Source: Chimonanthus salicifolius
Taxonomy: Eukaryota; Streptophyta; Magnoliopsida; Laurales; Calycanthaceae
Length of the DNA stretch: 64,000 nucleotides
Direction: 5' to 3'
Assembly: GCA_013350335.1 (NCBI GenBank)
Contig: CM023534.1
Location: 5,175,542-5,239,541 of the forward strand
This document shows positions 24,554 through 37,900 of this stretch, in pieces. A program made the translations under genes and the position numbers. The notes below the pieces were generated by a model. It was not told the origin of the DNA. It saw only the letters and a list, made by a program, of their open reading frames with translations, and searched no databases. Numbering within the stretch: the first letter of the stretch is position 1; every line of letters starts with the position of its first letter.

Positions 24554-26096
24554 TCAGAAGATGGAGAGGCCCATCAGTTCTTCTACCTGCCCTGTTGTTT
24601 GATCATCCAAAAGCCACTTACTTAGGAGAGAAAAAGGAGGCTGATTGTCTGCTATCAACTTGGTCTCATTCGTCAAGTTGAGTCTCTCATTTGGTGTAGA
24701 ATCTGAAGAGGACTTCTCAAATGCCATGCTGTTGAAATTTTCACATGAGAGAAGAGATTCAAGTTCCTCATGGGAAAGAAGATCACAGCTTTCCTGCTCA
24801 GCTTTCAGTTGATTCCACTGGTTTGAAGCCGAAGCAATTGGATTGCCATCTTCGTCGCTTTCTTGCTGTTTTTCTTGGGATTGTTTCTTCAAATTAGACT
24901 TGTTAGAGTTCTTCATCCACCCTTGAAGGAGTCTTGATATGTTCTCAGTGCTTGAAGCATAGGTGGAGTTGCATTGGTTTAACCTCATAGATGAATGGTG
25001 GGTGCCCATTTCTGAAATCCTTGTATCACTGCAGCTTTTAGAAAAGCACTTGACGGAGCTTGAATCAGTTGCTATTTGACTGCCAAAAGCTGTTTCGAAC
25101 TTCTTCATCTTCTTCTTGAGGTGGGTGTTCCAGTAATTCTTGATGTCATTATCTGTTCTTTGTGGAAGGTAAGAAGCAATAGCTGCCCATCTGAATTTGA
25201 AAACAAAAACAGGCAAAAAAAAATGTTAAAGAAATTTGAATTGATTTGTAAAGAAATAAGAAATAAAAAATGTTTGAATTGAATTGATCAATCACAACAG
25301 AGATTTTACATGGTTTACTACAAGGACTACGTCTACGGAGTGAATGATGCTCGATTTCACTGTGAAGAGATTCTAGATAACTAAGTTACAAAGTATTTCT
25401 AAATCCCTTAATCCTATGTCCTCTGTTTTCTGTTTTATGCTGGGCTTTTTATAATAACGGACCTTTTGAGCCAAATCCAAGAATCCCTAACTGTGATCTG
25501 TTTTTAAGTGAAAAATCACAAGATTTGTGAAGAGGAGCACTGAAATTGGCCGAGTACAGTACCTATTGCCCAACAAAGCTTGCAGATGGATTATCATCCC
25601 TTCTTCATGTGGAGTGAAGTTCCCACGCTTGATTCCCGGTCTGAGGTAATTTGTCCATCTCAACCTGCAACTTTTACTGCACCTCAACAGTCCTGCAATT
25701 TTGGAAGAAGGAAGAAAAAGAAATTGAAAATTTGTAAATCAGTGGCCTATTCTCATTCTAACATCGAGAACTGAAATCAGTAATCAGTGGTCTTGATTTT
25801 AAAATGCTTGATTCATAGAATTGAAAGTAGTCAAGTACCAACAACAGAAATTAGAGAACAAAGGGAAGACCCATATGGGATTTGATTATTTTCATGTACC
25901 CAAATCGAATCAATCAGAATTGAAGACAATAAAAAAGAAAATTTTATAGTCGAGATTGAATTTAACCAGTGTTAGTAGGCACTGATCTCCAATTCCTTGG
26001 CCCATGTTCTTGGATGTAGGAGACCAAGATGATGTCTTCCTCAGGTGTCCAAGGGCCCTTCTTGATACCAACCTTCTCACAGCAAGGTTTTCCCAT
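24554..26096 (-). CDS. MYB60: R2R3-MYB transcription factor, subgroup 1 (MYB60-like)
   Basis: Three exons on the minus strand, 26096-25967, 25692-25563 and 25190-24554, with the two usual R2R3 intron positions and phases, give 298 residues. R2 covers about 12-62 ([31 protein letters not shown]) and R3 about 65-115 ([36 protein letters not shown]); the regular tryptophans are in place, with the first R3 one replaced by Phe as usual. The tail has [17 protein letters not shown] and [11 protein letters not shown], both marks of subgroup 1. NFTPHEEG in R3 points to MYB60 rather than MYB30/94/96. In Arabidopsis and grape, MYB60 acts in guard cells and promotes stomatal opening. Oddities: the N-terminus [11 protein letters not shown] is one residue shorter than the usual MGRPPCCDKVG, and HGPRNW replaces HGPGNW. 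Confidence 0.92.
25200..25480 (-). repeat. Copia-LTR-like fragment in MYB intron 2
   Basis: On the minus strand the words TAGTAAACCATGTAAAATCTC and TTGTGATTGATC resemble the 3' part of copia-type LTRs. The fragment lies wholly within intron 2 (25191-25562), so it does not disturb the coding sequence. Borders are uncertain. Confidence 0.3.
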
Positions 26097-26127
26097 GATT
26101 ATTTCTACAACTAATCTTCTTTCTCTC

Positions 26128-26158
26128 AGTTTATATGAGCATTAGGATGCTTATATAG
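26128..26158 (-). promoter_or_regulatory. Candidate TATA boxes of the MYB gene
   Basis: On the minus strand CTATATAAG (26158-26150) and CATATAAACTG (about 26140-26128) lie about 35-60 bases before the ATG at 26096. Either could be the TATA box; the first fits the consensus better. Confidence 0.45.
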
Positions 26159-27246
26159 AATTATAGATGAGGACTTGGAACAGAGCTTTTCCACCGTCAA
26201 TCTACCTCTGTTTTGTTACCTCTTTCCAGTAGTCAAACGCACAACACACAAGTCAACTGAGTGGCAAACTAAATTTTCTACCACCATCTTCCCTCTTGCA
26301 GTCACATGAATCGGGACCTTCTCCCAAAAAGTTGAAACCCTTTCTCTCTCTCTTATGATAGCTTTATAATTCTAAAAATATGGCTAGGAAAGAAATGGAA
26401 ACTGATTTGGCTACGGTCTAATCATTTTATTCACGGCTGAAACTTGGGTCAAGTCAAATTGAGTTTTAATAGATCTAATCTAAGTCATGTCAAAAATTAT
26501 TCAACTCAACCTGATTCGACACGAATGTCTAGCCTGATTCAGTCTGAGTGTTGTTTTATAACTTAGTGCAGTCGAGCCGAGTCAGATCAGATTGCTTTTA
26601 AATTACTCAATCCGACCCGACCTAAATTTAATGCGGATTTATTTATTCCCAACCCAACCCGACCTGAGATATACAAAAACATAATCCAAACCCATTAATT
26701 TATCGGGTCAGGTCTGCGGATTGATCGCAATAGTCGAATCGTATTTCTATTTTATTCTTCTTCTTTTTTATATTTGTCATGACAAAGTGAATGAGAAAAT
26801 AGATCTAATACTTTGTTTTAATAAAAAAAAAATCAATGTAAAAATCAATTCTTAAAAAAGTTGATCTTTATGTCCATTTAATTAAATCAACTCCACAACT
26901 CTTGGCATTTCTTCTCCTCATTTCCAATGCATGAAGCGCATCATCAAAGTCTAAATATTTCTTTTCATAAAACTGCCAAAAAGTATGGCTGGTAACTAAC
27001 TAGCTAAGTAATTGGAAAAATTAAAATGGAAATTGATTTGGCCACTGTACACATAGAGTGCATTTTATGAATAACTTTTAAATTTTGTGAAGTTGAACTG
27101 TCTCCAAGTCTTTAACTTCTATTTTATGTGAAGTAAAAATCAATTATTATTGTAATATAAGAAACTTTGATTCTTATTAATTGTTTGAATATGTCGATGC
27201 ATACTCACTGAAAAAAAGAAAATGAAGTATAATTATATAAGTTATA

Positions 27247-27437
27247 CTCGATCTATTCCAATTTAGTTGTCTTATATAGATTTTAAGATTTTCTCAAAAT
27301 AGTTGTCTCATCGTATTAGAGTAAATATAAAATGTGTTGAAAATAGATAAGATGACCTGGAGTGTTAGCCTTATATAGAGAATTCATTAAAAAAGAGAAA
27401 TATTTCAAATGAAACAACTAAAATGAGACGGAGGGAG
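27247..27437. mobile_element. Stowaway-like (Tc1/mariner) MITE
   Basis: Inverted ends CTCGATCTATTCCAATTTAG and CTAAAATGAGACGGAGGGAG (read inward as CTCCCTCCGTCTCATTTTAG) are each bordered by TA. It is 191 bp, AT-rich and non-coding. The CTCCCTCCGTC terminus is the classic Stowaway end. A second, one-sided copy begins ACTCCTTCCGTCCCATTTTA at 35350. Confidence 0.72.
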
Positions 27438-28199
27438 TATAATATAACACGCCGGTGTTTTTTTTTTTTATCCAAAGCCCCAAACACAAGTGTCCTGCAT
27501 AGAATTCGTTTTATAATGAATCTAAGCCGTTAAAATTGATATTTTTCTCTTAAATTTAGATCTAACTTTTAAAATTAGGCTCATGTGGAATGTTTGGGAT
27601 ATGACCACCTTTTGACCATGTGAATCATCATATCAGTGTTGTTCCAATGTAGATGCTGAACAGCAGACCGTGGGCCCCTTGTACAAAAATCAAAGGTGCA
27701 GATCTGCTCTCAAGAATGAATGCTTCTTCTTTTGGTTGCTTTTTTTACGTTTTTAGACAATTGATGGATATTGGATAGTTTTCTATTTATGATCCTATTG
27801 GCATAAGTAATTAGGAATATATCTGCAATGAAGTATATAAATATATTTGGGGTATATACTCAAAAAAAGTTAAATATTTTTTTGGTGTATTACACAAAAG
27901 AGGAATGCTTAGATGCGGTTAATTTTGCATTTAGATTAGCTTAATTTTTACATGTAGGATCCATTTTCCTTTTATGGCAAGTGTAAACGACTCCACGGGA
28001 GCCCCAACGGAACAGATGTTGAGTCGAGTTGGAGTCGGTGTCTTTCACCACAAATCTTGACTCCATGTGCAGTAAAAAATAGATGTTGGTCATTTTCAAT
28101 CTCCCTCATAGTGGACAATAAAAGGCCCGTGGAATCCCAATCTACACAATGCATCTCTTGGTTGGTTTATTTTTTGGTTTTGTTATCTACCAGAAAGTT

Positions 28200-28475
28200 T
28201 GGATGTTGATTACTTTTGATCATCGATCTATTAGTTGAGACTGATTAATAACTCATATCATGTCTTATGCGATTTTGAGCTAAAGAAGAGCTAGCTTAAG
28301 CTCCTGTGAAATAATAAAATAGTTTGGTGTCTCTCTCTAAAAGATAGACCATCTATTTATAGGAGAAATCAAATACATGATCAAATTCAAATATAGTAAG
28401 ATAATATAGTTAAAGTGGAAATTAAATCTAATCCTATCTTTAACATTAAAAATCAAATCTAATCATATCTTAACA
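28200..28475 (-). repeat. Copia-type LTR remnant
   Basis: On the minus strand a polypurine tract AATTAAGGGGAGC is directly followed by TGTTAAGATATGATTAG at 28475, the arrangement of a copia 3' LTR start. A TATA-like CTCCTATAAATAGATGG follows (28364-28348). The far end is not defined, so the lower coordinate is a guess. Confidence 0.45.
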
Positions 28476-29257
28476 GCTCCCCTTAATTGGTTGTCATGTC
28501 GAACTAAAGCCTAACCAGCCAAGCTTGAGCTAGGTTCAAGTAGCTTGTGCCTCTTTGTATTCGCTTTGGATGAATATAATTCTTATCCTTCATTCAAAAA
28601 TAAAAATATCTACTTGACATTCATGCTCTAATCCAATTAAAAATCAAGCCATGGATTGTAGCCTACTCCAATTTTAGCTGGCTTGAAAATGTATTTGAAG
28701 TTTCAATCAAACTATATACGAGACTACTTAACCATCTATACAAATTTTATTTACAACTACCTGCAAAAATTCATATAGATCCAACTCAAATGAATCTTAG
28801 AACAAGCTAAGATGATAGAAGCAGAGCTTGTTTATTCACTATTTGAATTAGAATTTAAATTCAATGGAGCCAATTCTTTAGTGGTTGATTTTACGGGTGA
28901 TTAATTCAATTTTTTATATCACAACTCTGAATTATTTTATGATCAATTTGCAATCCATCTAATTAATACCCATTATATTGAATTAAATTTCATATACTTT
29001 ATATTTGATTATTAATTTATAAATTAAAGTAATAAGATTAAAGTGACGGTGAATATTCTCTTAAATCATCTTATAAATTTCTATATTGTACACTATTTCA
29101 TAAGTTAAAACCAAAAGCTTACACTTGCTGCAAAAATGCACTCTTTAATAGTGTGTCAGATCTTTTTTTTTTAAATTAACCTTGTAAACATGAATTCGTT
29201 TAAGGGAAACACATACAAGAGGTGGAATCACTTATCACTTTATTTTTATTTTTGAAT

Positions 29258-29408
29258 TTACATGTTGGAAAACCACAGGATACCCAGTGTAAAATTCTCA
29301 TGGGTGAATCCACTACTCCTAAGGCACACCAAAGTTAGGTTATGGGGGACTTGAACTCGCAACCTCTCACTTTCTGAGACGGAAGACAACCAGTTAAACT
29401 ACCATAAT
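29258..29408 (-). mobile_element. tRNA-derived SINE-like element, copy 1
   Basis: Minus strand: A box TAGTTTAACTGG (29401-29390) and B box GAGTTCAAGTCC (29358-29347) in tRNA-like spacing, then a body containing GCCTTAGGAGTAGTGGATTC. The body recurs in the unit at 30065-30205. Confidence 0.5.
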
Positions 29409-30064
29409 AAAGAATGACCAAGACTACCTTTTTATATGAATCTAATTAATTCTCGAGACATATGTAAGAAATTAAGTAGTTTGATTGATAGATTATTAGA
29501 AATACTTTGTAATCAGCATTTCATGTGGTCCCAATAGGCCATTAATGATAATAATGTTGTAAGTTGTAACGGTGGAGATGATGATAACTAAATAATCTGA
29601 AAAAAAATTATATTTATTAGAAAGACAAAAATACTAATAAATTTTACTTAGTTATATAGGTTGGATTGAAGTTTATGATCTTTGTGACTTGAGTTTGTAG
29701 TAAATTTACAAGTGTGCAAGAGCATTACTAGAAATATTAGAATTTTGAGTCATATCATTATTATTCTCATTAAATTTATGTTTAAGTATGTTATATATAA
29801 TTATTTTTATTAAAATCTAATAAATCATTTATTCAAAATTTGATTTAACAATTACAAGATATCTTCTTCCGTGCACATTTGTGGAGTGGACGCAGTCAAG
29901 TGATGCACCTAACTTTATGAAGCATAGGGATTCCCTGATTGGAGGAGAAAAAGAAAAAAATTAAAAGCCTTCTAAAAGCTTCTTTCATGCATTAATGATG
30001 CCAAATTGATGGGATCCTCATCCCATTGCCTTCCGAACTTTGACTTTTTTTTATTTTTAATAAT

Positions 30065-30205
30065 TTTTTTTTAATTAACATGGGAAAAATTCAAAGACAG
30101 TCTTAGGCTGAGTCCACTATTCCTAAGGCACATCAAAATTTTCAAATCTCGCAACCTTCTACTTCTTGAACTGGAAGGCAACGAAATGAACTACACCAGA
30201 AAAAA
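30065..30205 (-). repeat. tRNA-derived SINE-like element, copy 2 (degenerate)
   Basis: Shares the GCCTTAGGAATAGTGGACTC body and the GTAGTTCATTTCGTTGCC head region with the unit at 29258, in the same orientation and about 0.8 kb away. The B box has decayed. Confidence 0.42.
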
Positions 30206-31681
30206 AGGAAAAGAAAGAAATGTAAAATAGCTTCAAGACTGGACATGAAATTGTCTAAAGTTGATCCTTGAGAGTTCCATACTTCCATAGTTTGTGGTGG
30301 GGGCGGGAGTTGGCCGGGCTGGGGTGGGTTGTAGTTCAACCCAAGCCCTAACCCGATTTTACATGGTTGAGCTTGAGCCAGGGGCCTAGACCGGATTTTA
30401 GATGCAGAAAGCCCACCCAAGGCCGAGCCTACTGAAAATATTAAAAACCCATTTTAATTCGGGCTAATTCAAACTCAATTGGGGGGCTCAGTTCAGGCCC
30501 AAAGCCTCAACAATCAAAATTTAGGCCCATGGTAGAATAAACCTGTGTGAGCTGTTAAATTTAAATAAAAAGACTTTTAAAACACATGTAAGGCCAATCT
30601 GTGGGGTTCAAACATTAACCTGATTAATCATTAATATGGATGGGATTAGTGAATATCATTACCCTTTTATTGGGTTGATTAGGGTTACGATTAGGGTTAC
30701 ACTGTTAGTCACAAAATACTCTAGAAACTTGTAAATATATTTTATATAATATATAAAACTCAGGTGGGCCTAGCTGCCCGAAGGATCTTACCTTTTTTGA
30801 GCCCTGACTAAGTCTGGAAACAGATTTAAATCAGTCCAAGCCCGGGATCATAAAATATGGCTCATGTTCATAGACAAGGACATGCCAATGATCCCTAATA
30901 TTAAATATATAGTGTATATAAAATTTATTAAACAAAATTTAATTGTAACATTTCCATTTTAATTGATATTTTTATTTTTATAGAAATAGTAAAAATATTA
31001 AAATATAAATTTTCAAATAGGATGTCAAAAACACTCTTTTTAAGGTTTATCGGCTCTATTGATCTAAATGTAATGTATCGACTCAGAGTCAGATGTGTCT
31101 TCAAGTTGGAACCTTTTGTTACAAATGCACATAAATTTTTTTTTGTGATATCTTAATTGTTAAAATAAAAAATTATAATATTTTTAGAATATATTAATAT
31201 ACTAAAAGAATAAGTTTTTTAGATTGGCCCACAAATGTAGAGTTAATCATCAGCTCTGTCCCTTTTAATTATTGTGAATGAACCATTAAACTCATATTTT
31301 AAACTCTTAAATTTCGATCATTCAAAATTATTTTTATTTGAAATAATTTTAGTGGGTTCTATACAATGAAACTTTTCATTAACTCAGTCTATATCATTAG
31401 TGAGTCGACTCACATGTACCGTTAGACTCGACTCTTCGCACATTCAACAGAGTCCGTATAAAATGATGCATCTTTCCTATATTTTTAGTTTTTACAATTT
31501 TATTTAATGACTCTTCACGACTTTGGCATCTTTCACTGTCAAAGAGGTCAATGGCAGTATTGTTATTTAAAAAGAGGGATCATTTGACATTGTTGGCCTG
31601 GCAGGTGACAATATTTTTTATCCTCTGTTCATTATTTTAGTAAAAAAAATGCCCCATGAGTGACATAATTTATATTTTGGA

Positions 31682-32057
31682 TAGGGCTGAAATCAAATCG
31701 AATTGGGTCGGATTTCTTAAAATCCAACATGACACGAGTTAATATTTATATAATCCGACCTGACTCGAGCTATTGACCAGAAATTCTCTACAGGACTCAA
31801 TCCGAATTCTAACCCGACTCAACCCGAATTCTGACCCGACCCGCATCCTGACCCCATTTTAGCTGAATTTTAGTCAGGTTGGGTCAGGGTCAGGTCTGTT
31901 AACTTGAAAATTCCTCAACTCAATCTGATCCGAATTTCATGAAGATTTTTGTCTTCTCAAACTGACCCGCTGACCCGAATCGCATGATCCAATCTGCATG
32001 ATTTCTTGGGTCAGGTCATGCAGGTCGGGTCAAAATTTGACCCGAGTTTCACCCCTA
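31682..32057. mobile_element. hAT-type MITE, 'GGGTCGGGT' family, copy 2
   Basis: The 376-bp element has termini TAGGGCTGAAATCAAATCG and CCCGAGTTTCACCCCTA and an exact 8-bp target duplication ATTTTGGA (31674-31681, 32058-32065). The body is made of GACCCGAC and GGGTCAGG words. No coding sequence. Confidence 0.88.
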
Positions 32058-33588
32058 ATTTTGGACAAGTAATTATTAGTCATTCGATTGAAATATTTAC
32101 GAAGACCTAAAGTGGTAACTGCAAAATAAACTATGCATTTTTAAATATTTTCAGCCAAAAATAAATTCCAATCAAGTTTCACAATCTGGATACTCTTGTT
32201 AGAAGAAAATTCAAACTTCAGATGGATAAGTGGATAACCAAAGCTAAATTTCACTTAATGGAAAAATAAATTCGATTCAAATCTCAGTACGCCAAGTAAA
32301 CACCATGTATTTCAACACTAATGAAATTATGATTTAATTGAATCTAAATTGAGTTGTTGAAATTAAATTCAAGTAGTGTGGTCGCAATAAATTAAATCAA
32401 ATTGAAATTTAAATTAAGAACATAAAATCAAACCACAAATTGAAATTAATTCATTAGAACTCAAAAGAATTTAACTCACCAAAACTTGGAGAGAACTCAA
32501 GCTAAGTTTTGTTTGATGGAATTTTATCACTCAATGAAGTGGGATGCCCTAAAATGAACTGTGTGATTTAAAAAATTATTCTAATAAAACAATTGAAATT
32601 GCATTTTTTAAGATTGTAAAATTGAAAATAAAGGACATAATAACAATTTAGAAGAAAAGCCTAGAGCAAAAGATGGATTTTTAGGGGTTTTTTTTTCCAA
32701 TTAAGATTGAGTATTGATATGGAGTATAAGACACTTTAATATTCTACATGGGTCCTATTTTGTTCTAATCTCATTTGAGTAATAGAAAGTTCTGAGCTTT
32801 AACAGTAAAAATTTTGCTTCTTTTTTAAGGCTATAAATTATTGTTTAATCCTTCAACTTTTGCACCTTATGTATGGTTGTTTTTTGTCCAATCTAAAAAA
32901 TTGGAAAAAAAAATATTCTGAGGGACTCACTTTGGACTAATTTGGTGGCTTATAAGTAATTTGCACTGCAAATTGAGTCCACTTTTGGCTAATTACTCAA
33001 TGAATTTATTTTAATTTTTCCAAGTTGAGTTAAAAAAATTCATCTAAATTATTCGATATCTTAAGTCAAGTTTGAATTTTGAGTTTTTGAATTATAGTCT
33101 AAATAAAAATATCAAATAAAAAATATTTTTTTAATCTATATTTGGAATTACACCTACTTTGGACTTGTCAATGAGAACCACTTTTGATTAATTTTATGAG
33201 TCAAATAAATTGATTAAATACATAAATATGAGATTATTTTTTATTTTATTTAATATATAACTTATTAAACTATTTAATGGTAATGCAAATGATTTATAAT
33301 GTGGTGTGGCCCCTTTATCGGTTGTAAATTCCATCATAATTTGTTACATCTTTATTATCTAATTTTAATATTTTTAAGTGTTGTATTAATGAATATAAAC
33401 AATTTACTAATTAATCAATTCGAGTCTATTTCGATAATGAGGCCTTTCTGGGTGACATACAAACTAATAATCTTAAAAGAACAATTGGATGCTCGTATAG
33501 TTTAATTTTCCAACCATGGTTATAGCCAGTTAAATATGTTCTTAAAATTGAGTTTATATATAGAAAATTTGTATTTAGTGTTCAAAAG

Positions 33589-34049
33589 CAATGTTATCAA
33601 AACAGAACCGTCTAACGAATCGTTTTCGAGGAAGGTTGAGTTCAACCGGATTCAACTGCGGTCAAAACCGGTCAAACTCGTTCAAATATAATGTAATATA
33701 AATATTAGAAATAATATTAAATTATTAATTTTTTTGTTTAACAATTAAGCTCTAAGTAACCTACCAAAATGGTGAAGGATGTGGGATAGAAATGGTAAGA
33801 TATTTTTAGATTTCAGGCATCTCCGTTTTTAATATTAAATTTTTGATATTTTGAAGGGAAATTTTTTTAAAAAAAAAAATCAAATATGGTGACCCACGGT
33901 TCACAGGCTTGCGGTTTTATCATAAAAACCGTATAAAACTGTGGTTTGATTCGGTTTTTGCGGTCCAACTGCATGGACGGTTTTTAAGTTGGATCGAACT
34001 GCAAACATGATAGTTCCACCACGGTTTCGGTCCGGTTCTGATAACACTG
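33589..34049. mobile_element. hAT-type MITE, 'CAATGTTATCA' family, copy 2
   Basis: The 461-bp element has termini CAATGTTATCAAAACAGAACC and GGTCCGGTTCTGATAACACTG (inverted) and an exact 8-bp target duplication TTCAAAAG (33581-33588, 34050-34057). The interior is alignable with 16026-16495. Confidence 0.9.
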
Positions 34050-34811
34050 TTCAAAAGGAATAAAATTTTCCAACTAAAATATTAATTATTTTTAAATCAT
34101 GTCAATTGGAATATGCCAAACTATGTTAAATATATCGGTCAAATTTTACACTATAAATTATTTATATATGGTATATAAGACATTCTTTTAAATATTCAGT
34201 TTTCGATTTTATTCTATGAGTTTTCTTCCAAATCAATATATTTCTATCAAAGAGTTTAGGATATTGAGACAAGTTTTTCATACAAGGGAATAACAAATTA
34301 TCCACCAAATGGATTAAGCCACTTAAATGTTTATCACTTGGATCAATCATCAGATAAGAGTTTGTTACATTACATTTAAATACATCTTATAATTCAAAAT
34401 TTCAAATTTTGAATATGAAAAGAATTTTTCATAGGATAAGAAATGAACAAGAGTATCCATACCCAACTCAAACTCTAGCATATCTTTCATTGGTCGTTAT
34501 CATGAGATAAACTTAAATAAGAGATTACTCAAATTAACTTACTAATTACTTTTTAATTACCTTTATTTTAGTAAGTAATGTATTGTTTAACAGATTAACT
34601 ACTTGATTTGCATTTCAATTATGGCTACTCTATCTTCAAACTTGATCAATTAATCAAAAAAAAATTACATTGATTAACTACTTGATTTTGAGATTGAGAT
34701 TGAGTTTGCTGAAATTTATGCTAAAATTGTTTGGCCCATTAGGAGCCTAATATGTCTTGTTTCAGAGACATCTAAACTTAGGCTCCTTAATCTAAATATG
34801 CTTGTAGGGAT

Positions 34812-34953
34812 CAGAGGTAAAAAATCACTGATACCAGAGATATCGACATTTCGGCCAATATCTCTCTTAATTATTTTTTATTGAAATATCGACTGTTTAA
34901 ATGTGTATCGGCCGATATCTCACCAATACGGCCAATACGCACCGTATCAGCTG
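34812..34953. mobile_element. hAT-type MITE, 'TATCGGCCGATA' family, copy 4
   Basis: The 142-bp element begins CAGAGGTAAAAAATCACTG and ends CACCGTATCAGCTG, with a partly matching 8-bp target duplication GTAGGGAT / AGAGGGAT. It carries TATCGGCCGATATC and GGCCAATAC words. It is about the same size as copy 1. Confidence 0.65.
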
Positions 34954-37900
34954 AGAGGGATGCAAGTTGGGCAGGTCAAGTTGGGCCTGAGTTAATTTGG
35001 ATTAGGACCGTTGTTGCAATAGCAGGGCCTGGACTTACATCAGTCCAAGCAGGCCACAATTATTTTATCTTAGGCTCGTGTCTTAATAAATAAGACCAAA
35101 CGAGCCTTTGGTTTTAGAGCGCTTTCTCCGTTTACTTTTTTCCTCTCATTCTTTTCCATTACAATCCCAAGCATATGTCTAAAGTCTAATTCCAAGATCT
35201 ATTTAGAGACGTTGATGCGTAGTGATCACTTAGAGTGAACTACTTTAGGGATTAGGTGAATTTAGAGTTGAATGTTTTAAGATTATACATTATTTAAATT
35301 AAGGTTAGAATTTTCAATTCAAATTTTATAATAGATTATATAACATAATACTCCTTCCGTCCCATTTTAAGTTGTCTCATTTGAAATATTTATATTTTTT
35401 AAAGAACTCTCTATATAAGACTAGCACTTCGTATGATCTCATCTATTTTGAAATCAGTTTGAGCCTAAATTTGGACTTTTGAGTTGATTCAGATCCTAAT
35501 TTTAGTAAGACCCTATTTTTCAGTCCAAACTGAACTCAGGCAATGAACTAATCAACCAAAGTTCAAGTTTTTCACATCAGGCCAGGCCGGTGCAGGTAAG
35601 GCCCAACCCAAGGCTCTCTCACACACTCAAAAACTTTCGTACGCATCTATAGAACATGTTTTGGGTTCAATGTCTTGTATTCTTAAGCTAACCTTCTCAT
35701 TTTTATTTTTATTTTTATTTTTGTATTTTTATGGCCTAGGTGTCTAAAGTCTTTTAGAACACATGAAAAGTCTTAAAGACATGTGCGAACCTCTCGACCA
35801 CTTGCTGAGACAGGTTTGTGACCAACACACTAATTCCTTAAAATTTAGCTAACATTTTCGATTACTTTGAAGAATAACTTTAAATTTCAACTGATCTTTA
35901 TGGCACTGGCTATACCTCCTTTTAATCATTCTTATCAAGACCAACTCTTTGAAATTCCTATTCATTAAGTTCTAATTATCAATTACAACTCTTCGCGCCA
36001 GTCTCAAGCTACATGTTCAATGATTTTAGACATCTAAATAAACAATTGACTCAAGAGTATGGTTTTATTACTCTTAAGTTCAACTAGTAAAGCTTCAAGA
36101 CACCCCATTTTTATACAACACAATAATAACATCTACACACGACAATCTAAATTACCAAACACATCTATCTCCATTAAATGATTTTAGCTAACTGTTCCCT
36201 TAGTTATGATAACACAAAATAATTTTGACACCTGACATGTAATAGACCATCTGGTCCCACCAAATTAAAAACAAACGGTATGCCAAATTTAAAGATTGAG
36301 ACTAAAAAGTAATTGTTAACCATTTGATCCAAATATAATGAAATAAATGCCAACATCACCATAACCTTAATGAGATCAACTCTAATGGCTAAAAGATATA
36401 CTTTTGGTCTTAAAATTTAATTTTAGAATACTTTGTAAATAGAAGATCTTTGATATGATAGGGTCTACTAGAGTATATAACATATTAAATTAAAACAATT
36501 GCTTCTATTGCTTTGTTAAAATAACAGAATTCTATTACTTTAGCATTTTTCATTTAAATCATAGGTTAAAACCTTTAGAAGTGGATTGTTTTTGTTTGCA
36601 TAGCATTATCCATATTAATAATTCTATTCCCACTTTCTTCTATAACTGGAATGGACACCACATAAATTTAAATCTACTATAAGTACTAATTCAAAGGGTT
36701 AGCTTGATAGTCAATTTTCACCCTTATTTGTGGAAGATCTTGAGATCAACCCTACGAATAAGAGTGAAAATTGATCATTATTTTTAGATCTACTATAAGT
36801 ACCACTCTCATTAATTTCAATTCTAATTTTTGACATGCTTGACTCCAAATCAGTGCATGAGTTCCTCTCATAGCATGGCAGATCATAGTTGCTAGGATGG
36901 AAAGGGATGGAAAGTGGAAGCTGGAAAAAAAAAAAGTGAGAACCAAATGCATGAAACCTTGGATAGCATGTATGAAGCATGAAAGAGATTTGACAAACAC
37001 GAAACAAGAAACATAATTTGACAAGGGAAACAAGTTCCCCATTCAACGAGGGTCCACTCTTCAGATTTGTGCCAACTTTGGGCTTGTTGACAACCTGATT
37101 TGCCCATGACTGATACTAAAATGAATGTAGAAATTCCATTCTAAATTACCCAATTATCCTTTAATAAGAGGGTGATCTAGCCACCAGTTTCAACCACATC
37201 ACAGTAAATCCATGGATAACAGCTTCTGAGCCAGGGCCAGGTACTAGATCACCGGTAATTTCATCACCCCAGCTGGTTTAAATGGGTTTTACCTTCACCA
37301 CTTTTAACCATGAATCCAAGCCGTTTAACACAACCATGATAGGCGATTCTGCAAATTGTAACTAGCAATGGACAAGCATGCAAAGCAGCCTAGATGTGAG
37401 AACAATTAAATGTGCCACCTCTAAGTAGGCACAAGATAGCAGAAGACACCTCTCATGGAGATGAACAGATAAATAATCCCCACAACAAGAATTAATACAG
37501 CTTTAAGTAATTGAGTAATATCGATAACTTTTTCCGAAAAAAGGACAGACAAGAAAAGTAAAGTTGTACATTCAAGAAAATGGAGTACGCGTTCATCCCA
37601 TTTCTCTCTCGGCAGCATGGGTCCGATAAAGCAAACACAAATGCAATAGGGGCACAAAATGGAGATCTTGTTGACATTAAAGAAGATGCAGAGGATATTA
37701 TATAAACAAATTCAAATAGCCTATGCCCCCTTTCCCAAGGGTAGGGAGAGAACATCTTTACCTCTCTTTTTTGCTCTCCTTTCTCTTGACATGTGAGTGG
37801 AAAAGGAATAGATGAAATGAGACCACGTGTTTTTATAGGCAAAACCAATACATGTGTACTTTTATAATTGTTTAAGCCTGAGTCGATCTTATAATATTCA

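Noticed and set aside
36711..37107. Overlapping minus-strand frames of 111, 96 and 71 codons
   Set aside because: Hydrophobic, low-information translations with no domain, no consistent frame and no splice partners; they look like chance frames in T-rich DNA.
37421..37848. Minus-strand frames of 78 and 118 codons below the apyrase gene
   Set aside because: They overlap in different frames and neither resembles a protein family; probably chance.
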